A stretch of DNA of 54,082 nt. Source: a virus. The stretch lies in IMG/VR virus record IMGVR_UViG_3300021962_000143, positions 1 through 54,082 of that record, one strand, 5' to 3'. Shown here piece after piece: positions 48,457 to 54,082 of the stretch (positions are counted from its first letter, which is position 1; every line of letters starts with the position of its first letter). Below the pieces are notes generated by a model. That model worked only from the letters and a program-made list of their open reading frames with translations. It was not told where the DNA came from and made no database searches. The position numbers and the translations under genes were made by a program.

Positions 48457-49048
48457 TTGTTTCTCCTTCCCATAAAGAAAGTTCTTCTTCATCATCATTT
48501 GCTAGACATTCTTCGCAAAGGTTTGGTGTGTTATCTCCGTAGCACTCTAATAGGTCGTAACAATTACCGCAGTAATGGTGACCACCCATTAAGTATTCAA
48601 GTCTTTCACAACCTGCACTACTTACATCTCCACCCTCCTCGCTTGTTACTTCTCCCTTTCTGTATTCAATCTCGCCCCAGTAATCACTACCAGTTTCGTA
48701 AAAGGTATAAGTAAAAGAAAGTTTCTCAAACTCTTTTGCAAGAGCCTCAACAACAGGAACGATAGGTGACCAAGCACTCTCAAAGTAATAAGAAACTTCT
48801 TTAGCCTCTACATCACCTACAAAGCGCACATCATTTAAGTCCCACTTGCTACCCCAGTTTTCAACATTCCAGTTGTACCAATCATCTTCTTTATCAAGTG
48901 GTCTTGGTATAACTCTGTGACAAGAAAACAAAGACTCATAGTGAGTATCTGTTGCTTCTGATTTAGTAATCTGAACCTTTTTAATAAGTTTAGTAAGTTC
49001 TTTTGGATTACCTTTTATTGTTAGTTCATTACTGCACCAATTCGGCAT
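48410..49048 (-). CDS. Api92/DUF1281-like protein
   Basis: The 212-residue protein starts MPNWCSNELTIKG, the signature of the Api92/DUF1281 family of phage proteins with a ferredoxin-like fold. WNVENWGSKWDLNDV near 59-73 is the other family motif. Residues 150-180 hold CGNC and CEEC, a likely zinc ribbon. The tail is acidic. The family occurs on plasmids and phages as accessory genes; its function is not settled. It has a good GGAG site. Confidence 0.8.
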   Translation of the reverse strand: MPNWCSNELTIKGNPKELTKLIKKVQITKSEATDTHYESLFSCHRVIPRPLDKEDDWYNWNVENWGSKWDLNDVRFVGDVEAKEVSYYFESAWSPIVPVVEALAKEFEKLSFTYTFYETGSDYWGEIEYRKGEVTSEEGGDVSSAGCERLEYLMGGHHYCGNCYDLLECYGDNTPNLCEECLANDDEEELSLWEGETNASETNKTLEDVSSI

Positions 49049-49703
49049 TTCCCTCTCCTGTCTTTCGGTGTGTTAGTTTTCTGTATGACCTTGATTTTCC
49101 ATTTGTTGTTGTGTATCCGTAACGCACTAGACGAAACGCCAGCGCACTATGAGTAACACCAAGTTCTTTTGCTATGCGATAACCCGATACGCCACTCTCC
49201 ATTAGTTCATAGATAAGTCGTGTATAAAGTTCTGCTTCTTCACGATTTTTCTTTGTCTTGCCACGAATACCCATAGCCTTTGGTTGAAGTTCTTTTAGTT
49301 GCGCCAAGATTTGTGGGTCAGGTACAACACGCTTGACTCTTTCAACAAAAACTTCTACAACAGGCACTTCAACAATAGGTAAGTGACTAATCTTTGCTAA
49401 CACTTCTCCGCTATGTTCAGCAAGTGTATAAAGACGAATGGACTCTCTTGTTATGTTTAGCGGTGTTGCTAGTGATTGAAGTGTCCAACCAGCATTACGC
49501 AACTGCGTTGCATACGCCTTGCGTTCGGCTAGTGGCAAGCCAATAAGAATGTCTGAAACTTCTTTTGGCAAAGTTAAATCTGATTTAGGTCGTCTAGTAC
49601 CCACCAAGATTTTTTCTTTATCTTGCTTTACTCCTTTAGTGCGCTTCACAGGTTTTGTCCCCTCGGCATTAAAGTTTGATTGGTGTGAATTGTTTGTTTC
49701 CAA
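49029..49703 (-). CDS. Helix-turn-helix DNA-binding regulator, TTG start
   Basis: The 224-residue protein starts with TTG at 49703, behind AAGGAG. It has two helix-turn-helix segments: residues about 64-95 (ATQLRNAGWTLQSLATPLNITRESIRLYTL) and about 165-195 (LMESGVSGYRIAKELGVTHSALAFRLVRY). The tail is basic. It is likely a transcriptional regulator of the minus arm. The start overlaps the gene before by 35 bases. One copy of the TTTGTCCCCTCGG repeat lies in its first codons (49654-49666). Confidence 0.7.
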   Translation of the reverse strand: METNNSHQSNFNAEGTKPVKRTKGVKQDKEKILVGTRRPKSDLTLPKEVSDILIGLPLAERKAYATQLRNAGWTLQSLATPLNITRESIRLYTLAEHSGEVLAKISHLPIVEVPVVEVFVERVKRVVPDPQILAQLKELQPKAMGIRGKTKKNREEAELYTRLIYELMESGVSGYRIAKELGVTHSALAFRLVRYGYTTTNGKSRSYRKLTHRKTGEGNAELVQ

Positions 49704-50118
49704 TTTTTACTCCTTCGTTAATCATAGTTGTTAGTTCTTGTTGTAGTTCTACTACTTCTTTTGCAAACGCTTCTCTTGCGTAGTTGTGATAGTGGTCAGG
49801 GATTTGGTCAATTACTTTTTGGTCTAAGTTATAGACCATTTCTGTTCTGTATCGCAAACCTTTATCTTTTCTGAACCCACGCACCTCTAGTGAGTTAAGA
49901 CTTACTGTTGGTTCATTTGTGCGGTGAGATTGGTAAGTAAGTTCTTCTAGTCTTACTTTCTTAAATACACCTGTGCCTTGATAACTTCCATTTGTCCATT
50001 CGCGTTCTTCAATGTCAATAAGTATCTGCTCACTATCTTTGAGAGTTACTCTGCAATAGAAAGAAAGATTGCCATTTGCATTTACTTTTGTTTCTGTCTG
50101 TGTTGTTACTGTTGCCAC
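49669..50118 (-). CDS. Hypothetical protein, GTG start
   Basis: This 149-residue protein has GTG at 50118, behind AAGGAG that is part of the LWDKE codons of the previous gene. The first half is strand-rich (NLSFYCRVTLKDSEQILIDIEERE) and the second half helical (YHNYAREAFAKEVVELQQELTTMINEG). No family is recognised. Confidence 0.65.
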   Translation of the reverse strand: MATVTTQTETKVNANGNLSFYCRVTLKDSEQILIDIEEREWTNGSYQGTGVFKKVRLEELTYQSHRTNEPTVSLNSLEVRGFRKDKGLRYRTEMVYNLDQKVIDQIPDHYHNYAREAFAKEVVELQQELTTMINEGVKIGNKQFTPIKL

Positions 50119-50123
50119 TTGTA

Positions 50124-50450
50124 TTACTCCTTATCCCATAGTTCTGTATCTTCTTTTGCTTCTTCTATCTTGTGGTGTAGTGCTTCCCACTTACTTCTTG
50201 TTTCATCTCGTAGTTCATCTGCGAACCTGTCCCATACATAGTCTGAGTTATCTACGCTTTTCATTACATCTTCAAGAAAGTCGTTGCTAATTTCTTTTGG
50301 CTTAATTTCAATTAGGTTTCCGTCTTCATCTTCGTACTCTGAGTCTGTAAGTATCTGTGCTAATTCTTCTTTATCAACCCAGATTGCCCAGATTTTATCG
50401 TCTTGATTAAGTGCAGAAAGAATGTCTATAACTTCTTTAACTGTTCTCAT
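50124..50450 (-). CDS. LWDKE-tailed acidic protein 1 (third in order)
   Basis: The 108-residue protein is a member of a tandem set of three. The N-terminus has VKEVIDILSALNQDDKIWAIWVDKEELA, shared in pattern with its neighbours (helix, D-x-x strand, WxDKE-like turn). The middle is acidic. The end is EDTELWDKE. A good AAGGAG site comes from the previous gene's LWDKE codons. Acidic, small and repeated proteins like these can bind host proteins, but no role is known. Confidence 0.7.
   Translation of the reverse strand: MRTVKEVIDILSALNQDDKIWAIWVDKEELAQILTDSEYEDEDGNLIEIKPKEISNDFLEDVMKSVDNSDYVWDRFADELRDETRSKWEALHHKIEEAKEDTELWDKE
50127..50144 (-). repeat. CTATGGGATAAGGAG element, junction 3
   Basis: On the minus strand this is GAACTATGGGATAAGGAG. 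It encodes ELWDKE at the end of one gene and holds the AAGGAG ribosome-binding site of the next (GTG at 50118). Confidence 0.8.
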
Positions 50451-50453
50451 TTG

Positions 50454-50765
50454 TTACTCCTTATCCCATAGTTGATTGTCTGTGATACCTGCTTCGTAAT
50501 CTGCCATGAAGTCTGCAATAAACTTTTCTGTTTTTACATCTTCACTTTGCATTTTGTTTTCTAATACGCCACGAATACTTGCACCTAACATTTGGTCGTG
50601 CATTTGCACACTAAAGTTTTCGGCAACATAGTCCCATTCGCTTTGTGTTAGTAATCGTGCTTCTGTATCCAACGCCTTGAAACATTCTTTATCCCATAGC
50701 GCAACGATTACTTGGTCTGTATCTGAATACTTCTTTAGCATTTCTTTTAACTCTGATACTTTCAT
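50454..50765 (-). CDS. LWDKE-tailed acidic protein 2
   Basis: The 103-residue protein has the same N-terminal pattern as its neighbours (VSELKEMLKKYSDTDQVIVALWDKECF) and ends in TDNQLWDKE. It thus has LWDKE twice, internally and at the end. The middle is acidic and helical. Start and stop are coupled with the flanking genes. Confidence 0.7.
   Translation of the reverse strand: MKVSELKEMLKKYSDTDQVIVALWDKECFKALDTEARLLTQSEWDYVAENFSVQMHDQMLGASIRGVLENKMQSEDVKTEKFIADFMADYEAGITDNQLWDKE
50457..50474 (-). repeat. CTATGGGATAAGGAG element, junction 2
   Basis: The minus-strand reading is CAACTATGGGATAAGGAG. It encodes QLWDKE and the ribosome-binding site of the gene that starts at 50450. Confidence 0.8.
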
Positions 50766-51094
50766 TTTGTTATCTCCTTATCCCATAGTTCTGTTTCATC
50801 ATTAAGTTCTTCTAAAGATAAGTCTTGTGAGTATGCCAACAAACTTTCCTTTAGTGAAGTGATTATTGCTTCACCAACATCAGGGGTTTCGTAAGTATCA
50901 TCAGTTACATACTCCCAAGCGTTATCAAACATCTTTTGAGTTTCTTCATCAGTTAAGTTGTGTAACTCTTGAAAGCCATTGAGTTCGTCTATGACCCACT
51001 CCTTGCATAGTTCTTTAGACCAATAGATAACCAGTAAGTGTTCTTTAAGGTCATACCCTGATAACTCTTTGATTATCTTTTCTACTGTTGCCAT
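50762..51094 (-). CDS. LWDKE-tailed acidic protein 3 (first in order)
   Basis: The 110-residue protein begins MATVEKIIKELSGYDLKEHL with the strand LLVIYWSKELCK, similar in layout to the other two paralogues. It ends ETELWDKEITK, so four residues follow the shared motif, and its stop overlaps the next gene (ATGA). The GGAAT site is weaker than those of the other two. Confidence 0.7.
   Translation of the reverse strand: MATVEKIIKELSGYDLKEHLLVIYWSKELCKEWVIDELNGFQELHNLTDEETQKMFDNAWEYVTDDTYETPDVGEAIITSLKESLLAYSQDLSLEELNDETELWDKEITK
50774..50791 (-). repeat. CTATGGGATAAGGAG element, junction 1
   Basis: The minus-strand reading is GAACTATGGGATAAGGAG, encoding ELWDKE and the ribosome-binding site of the gene that starts at 50765. 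Confidence 0.8.
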
Positions 51095-51108
51095 TTGTTA
51101 TTCCTTTC

Positions 51109-51816
51109 TTAGTGATACTTCTTGGCACAGATAGCACCCATGCCACCTGCAACACTCTTTAGAAGTGTTAGCGTGCGACCACAATGCACACAGATACCAA
51201 CTTGTGCAGAATACTTAATTGCTAGTTCTAGTGTTAAGCGATTTGTTGTATCTAACTTATAGATAACATCAAACTCTTTATCGTTGCGTACATACTTCTT
51301 AGCAACATCTGAATAAGTCCAAACACTCCAACGCTTTGTTTCAGAGTTCTGTCGGATTGAATAGATAACTCCGTCTAAAAGATACGCACCAACTTCTGTA
51401 ATCTTGATTGGCGGTGTAATTTCTTTTGCAACCTTTAGTGTGTTGATAATTGCAGACACATCTTTGCGGTCTAGTTCTTCTAAAGAAGATACTTTGCGAT
51501 TGTGCAGATAGTGATTGAGAGTATCTAATCCACCCTCTTTCTTTTTGATTAGTGCATTAGCAAAAGAGATTTGCTTTTCGCTAGGTGCGATAACAACACC
51601 TGCTTTGTTAGGTAGTGCAAGTAACTTTGTGATTAGTTCTCCAGCACCTTGAACATTTAAGGTAGCGACATCAACATCAGTAAAAGAATGTTCTTTTGTT
51701 TCTAGTAATGTCTTTATGAATAGTTGTTGCTTGTCACTTGCATAGCGCACTTGGTACTCACCATAACCATTTGCACCTCTTGAACCACCTGTGCGGTGTG
51801 CAGATAGTGTTGTCAT
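51109..51816 (-). CDS. DUF6011-like protein with tandem helical repeats
   Basis: The 235-residue protein has two similar helical units: residues about 25-65 (YASDKQQLFIKTLLETKEHS) and about 78-108 (APSEKQISFANALIKKKEGG). The C-terminus has GICVHCGRTLTLLKSVAGGMGAICAKKYH, the CxxCGR...S...G.G..C pattern of the DUF6011 zinc motif. Such proteins occur often in actinobacterial phages with unknown function. The ATG follows GGAG. Confidence 0.7.
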   Translation of the reverse strand: MTTLSAHRTGGSRGANGYGEYQVRYASDKQQLFIKTLLETKEHSFTDVDVATLNVQGAGELITKLLALPNKAGVVIAPSEKQISFANALIKKKEGGLDTLNHYLHNRKVSSLEELDRKDVSAIINTLKVAKEITPPIKITEVGAYLLDGVIYSIRQNSETKRWSVWTYSDVAKKYVRNDKEFDVIYKLDTTNRLTLELAIKYSAQVGICVHCGRTLTLLKSVAGGMGAICAKKYH

Positions 51817-52188
51817 TTAGTTGTTCTCCGTTTCTGTATTTGTCCCCTCGGACACTTGTTGTGCTTGTAACCAAGCGAGTTGTATTTGTTTCTTAATTAG
51901 TCTTGCTTCTTTAGCCGTTACTTGCTCACACTTAACTACTTCGTACAGTTCTCCGTTTCTATTCCATGTCTTGCAATACTTCTTCGCATTGTGTTCTGTT
52001 GCAGACCATGAGGAATAGATACTTCCCCATTGAGAATAATCTTTTGCAATTACACAATAAGAATAATCTTTATCTGCACTACCTCTTACTGCTTTGTATC
52101 CCTTGCTATTGGTAGCAACAAAATACTTTCGTGGATTTCGTGTGTAACCTTTTACACTTAATAGTTCTTGTCCCATGTCATTCTCCAT
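51817..52188 (-). CDS. Hypothetical protein
   Basis: The 123-residue protein begins MENDMGQELLSVKGYTRNPR; the second Met is a possible start. It is rich in Lys, Tyr and Trp (YFVATNSKGYKAVRGSADKDYSYCVIAKDYSQWGSIYSSWS). It ends SEGTNTETENN, and that SEGT region holds one TTTGTCCCCTCGG repeat. It overlaps a 47-residue gene by 11 bases. No family is known. Confidence 0.6.
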   Translation of the reverse strand: MENDMGQELLSVKGYTRNPRKYFVATNSKGYKAVRGSADKDYSYCVIAKDYSQWGSIYSSWSATEHNAKKYCKTWNRNGELYEVVKCEQVTAKEARLIKKQIQLAWLQAQQVSEGTNTETENN

Positions 52189-52321
52189 TCTTTATTCGTG
52201 ATTGTAATTTGCTTACTTCATGTGCAGACTCTCGGTTACCTTTAGCGTTTAGATACTCTTTCTCCTTACCTAACGCTTCAAGTATTACTGCAACCTCTGT
52301 GTTAGTTAGTTCCAGTTTCAT
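52178..52321 (-). CDS. Small helical protein, 47 residues
   Basis: This 47-residue frame starts at 52321, sharing a base with the stop of the previous gene. It is helical and Glu/Lys-rich (TNTEVAVILEALGKEKEYLN). It fills a gap in a compact operon and overlaps both neighbours, which is why I accept it. Its role is unknown. Confidence 0.6.
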   Translation of the reverse strand: MKLELTNTEVAVILEALGKEKEYLNAKGNRESAHEVSKLQSRIKNGE

Positions 52322-52905
52322 TAGTAGTTATCCTTTCCAGCAAACGCCATTTCAACTAGCAACTCAAACTCTCTGAGAGATAGATTGACACTTGCTTTGT
52401 AATCTAATCCGTAACCATTAGAAGTTACTTCAACAGTTGTTTGTTCGCCTAATAGTTCTTTAGAAGTAGCAATAACAGAATTGCGTGAGCGTTCTACTTC
52501 TTCTTCAACTTTCTTGCGTAGTTCTCGTTCTTTGCGTTGCGCTTCTTCTCTCGCTAGTCGCTCTGCTTCTTCTTTAGACTTCAATGAGTTCCACTTAGGT
52601 TCAAGAACAGACCACTCTGCAACAACATCTGCAAGTCGTGAAGTCCAGTAAAACTCTGCGCCACTATTGTCTATTGCTTTAACCAAGATACCGACAGAAC
52701 GATTACCTGCTTCTGCTTTTCTAAAAGAAGTTGGATTGTCTTTACGATTGCTTGGCTCGTATTCATACTTTTCAAGAGAGATAACTGTTGCTTTAACAAC
52801 ATCATTCTCACGCACCTTGTCAATTTCACGACTTGATTTTGAGTTGTATGTCCATGACGGAACGATTGCGTACTCACCATTTAATTTGATTTCAGATAGT
52901 TTCAT
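52321..52905 (-). CDS. Hypothetical protein with charged coiled coil
   Basis: The 194-residue protein starts MKLSEIKLNGEYAIVPSWTY with a strand-rich first half (RENDVVKATVISLEKYEYE, GNRSVGILVKAIDNSGAEFYW). The middle is a charged coiled coil (KSKEEAERLAREEAQRKERELRKKVEEEVER). The end is strand-helix. A GGAG site precedes the ATG. I recognise no family. Confidence 0.6.
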   Translation of the reverse strand: MKLSEIKLNGEYAIVPSWTYNSKSSREIDKVRENDVVKATVISLEKYEYEPSNRKDNPTSFRKAEAGNRSVGILVKAIDNSGAEFYWTSRLADVVAEWSVLEPKWNSLKSKEEAERLAREEAQRKERELRKKVEEEVERSRNSVIATSKELLGEQTTVEVTSNGYGLDYKASVNLSLREFELLVEMAFAGKDNY

Positions 52906-52936
52906 TTATGTATTACTCCGTTTCGTGTTTTGTTAT

Positions 52937-52963
52937 TGGGGGCAACCGATTTGATTGCCCCCA
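52937..52963 (-). terminator. Hairpin between the VWA gene and the next minus-strand gene
   Basis: TGGGGGCAA (52937-52945) pairs with TTGCCCCCA (52955-52963) around nine bases. A modest T-rich stretch follows in the minus direction. It may end or attenuate transcription from the VWA gene. Confidence 0.65.
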
Positions 52964-52968
52964 TGTCA

Positions 52969-54082
52969 TTACGCATTAACTAGATTGCGTGTGATTGCAA
53001 GTCGCACTAAGTCTTTTCCTAGTGTGAGAATGTCTTTTGCAGATTGCATTGAAGTCATTAACTCAAACCCATGTCGGTAATTGTTAAGTTCTTCTTCGGT
53101 GTGTGAATAGCCTGTGATAAGTGCTTGGCAAGTAAGAACACCTGCGTTCTTCATTTCAACAACTGCTTTTTCTCCGTCAGTTGTATTCCATGCGCCGTCA
53201 GTAATCATAAACAGAACCTTGATTGCTTTATCACTCTCTGCAAGAACACGCTTTGCATAAAGTAATCCGCTTTCAGGATTAGTTCCGCCGTCTGCACCTG
53301 AGTCACGAATTGTTGTACCTGCTTTTTCATCTGCACCATAAAGAAGATTGGTGCGAGTATCAAAAGTAACAACAGTTGTTCGCGCTTCTACACGCTCTAG
53401 TGCTTTTTTGATTGCCCACATTGACTTGTATGCGTTGTCTGCATTACGACCACTCATTGACCCACTTCGGTCTAAAAGAATAACCGCTTCAATACTTACA
53501 ACATCATCACGACCCTCAGACCATTCATCAAACACAGTATCTAATTCGTCACCGCGTAAGTAACGACCTGCATTTAATTTTCCTGAACGCTCACCAACTA
53601 ACCAAGCAGGGTCAAACTCTGCTTGTAAGCGTTCTAGTTCAAGTCCAAACTTCTTTGCAAGTAAAGAAAGTTCTTCGGGGATACGCACTTCGTTGTAGTT
53701 AGCCTTGATAGGTGTTTCTGCATTTCCGCCGTCAAGGTATGACTCAATACCTAGTTGCTTTGCTATGTCGTTAATGTCTTTGCTAACTTCTTTAACAACA
53801 TCAGAAAGAATGTCATGCAATAAATCAGTTACCTGTTGATTGTTACCAGTTGTACCTGCTTGATTACCTGCACTCTTACTTTGTGACGGATTGCTTGGTG
53901 ACTCAACATCATCATTGAAATCGTAATCATCAAACTCAAAATCAAAATCATCTTCATCAAAAGAATTATCTTTTGCATTTGATTGTGATTGTGATTGTGA
54001 TTGTGATTGTGATTGTGATTGTGATTGTGATTGTGATTGTGATTGTGATTGTGATTGTGAGTTGCTATCAGAGTTTGTCCCC
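52969..54082 (-). CDS. CobT-like von Willebrand A (MIDAS) protein, N-terminus outside window
   Basis: The minus-strand frame is open to the right window edge, so about 370 residues are visible and the start is missing. It opens with GTNSDSNS, then Ser-Gln repeated 13 times, an acidic patch (DEDDFDFEFDDYDFNDD) and a linker. The C-terminal 280 residues have a VWA domain: the MIDAS LLDRSGSMSG, then the GGTNP Thr and the MITDGAWN Asp. The segment before it, LVGERSGKLNAGRYLRGDEL, resembles the C-terminal part of the cobaltochelatase subunit CobT. CobT works with an AAA+ partner (CobS); none is in this window. Confidence 0.8.
   Translation of the reverse strand, partial: GTNSDSNSQSQSQSQSQSQSQSQSQSQSQSQSQSNAKDNSFDEDDFDFEFDDYDFNDDVESPSNPSQSKSAGNQAGTTGNNQQVTDLLHDILSDVVKEVSKDINDIAKQLGIESYLDGGNAETPIKANYNEVRIPEELSLLAKKFGLELERLQAEFDPAWLVGERSGKLNAGRYLRGDELDTVFDEWSEGRDDVVSIEAVILLDRSGSMSGRNADNAYKSMWAIKKALERVEARTTVVTFDTRTNLLYGADEKAGTTIRDSGADGGTNPESGLLYAKRVLAESDKAIKVLFMITDGAWNTTDGEKAVVEMKNAGVLTCQALITGYSHTEEELNNYRHGFELMTSMQSAKDILTLGKDLVRLAITRNLVNA
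53981..54060 (-). repeat. Hexanucleotide repeat, 13 copies of GATTGT (plus strand)
   Basis: Thirteen exact copies of GATTGT lie in tandem, followed by GA, and encode Ser-Gln repeats in the VWA protein. The copy number may vary between phages or be an assembly limit at the edge. Confidence 0.9.

Noticed and set aside
53981-54060. Tandem repeats at the right edge as a CRISPR array
   Set aside because: The units are six bases with no spacers and lie in a coding frame, so this is a microsatellite.

Overview
This window is a large piece of a contractile-tailed (myovirus-type) bacteriophage genome. The recognisable virion genes are tail sheath, tail tube, tape measure, LysM-type protein, gpD-like hub, gp25-like and J-like wedge proteins, gp5/V-like OB-fold protein and gpI-like protein. 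An actinobacterial host is suggested by a WhiB-family protein at 29458-29790. It is also suggested by the actinobacterial-style GCRCxxC module inside the integrase. The modest GC content judged by eye, the class II (B12-dependent) ribonucleotide reductase and the family A polymerase with Leu at the Phe762 position would suit a phage of low-GC aquatic Actinobacteria, but that host assignment is inference. Terminase, portal and capsid genes are not in the window and probably lie left of base 1. The window cuts a gene at each end. No stretch over 300 bases lacks a gene.

Layout. (1) 2-16929, plus strand: tail and baseplate genes in near-canonical order, ending with a fibre-like protein, a gpI-like protein with carbohydrate-binding-type domains, a small membrane protein and an unknown acidic protein. 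Many junctions are ATGA or TAATG overlaps. (2) 16939-32587, plus strand: DNA replication, recombination and nucleotide metabolism. It holds a winged-helix initiator-like protein, DnaC-like loader, DnaB-like helicase, DnaG-like primase, SNF2-type helicase, ssDNA-binding-like protein, DNA polymerase I, RecA, two resolvase-type nucleases, a Cas4/RecB-like nuclease, WhiB, dNMP kinase and a SpoVS-like protein. (3) 32624-41690, plus strand: a cassette of small, mostly basic or disordered proteins of unknown function, then a nucleotidyltransferase-like, HAD-like and TIM-barrel-like trio. (4) 41772-43975: class II ribonucleotide reductase and a 29-residue zinc microprotein, closed by a strong bidirectional terminator. 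(5) 44014-54082, minus strand: a convergent arm with an exported transglycosylase-type endolysin, a tyrosine integrase with an unusual insertion, an HNH nuclease, several small zinc and membrane proteins, an Api92/DUF1281-type protein, a helix-turn-helix regulator, three tandem paralogues ending in LWDKE, a DUF6011-type protein and a CobT-like VWA protein that runs off the right edge.

How the parts work together. The plus strand encodes virion assembly and a nearly complete replisome (initiator, loader, helicase, primase, SSB, polymerase, recombinase, resolvases) plus dNTP supply (RNR, dNMP kinase). The minus arm resembles an early/accessory and lysogeny region. Integrase and polymerase type both point to a temperate or slow-replicating life style.

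The most interesting signals are these: a candidate +1 programmed frameshift in the tail assembly chaperone; a beta-rich module inserted four times in three virion proteins; a 13-base motif (TTTGTCCCCTCGG) repeated six times only in the minus arm; a shared LWDKE C-terminus whose codons also form the next gene's ribosome-binding site; a low-complexity repeat read in several frames in the integrase-endolysin region; an HNH gene whose zinc-finger N-terminus has no normal start codon; and the coexistence of a CobT-like VWA protein with a B12-dependent reductase.
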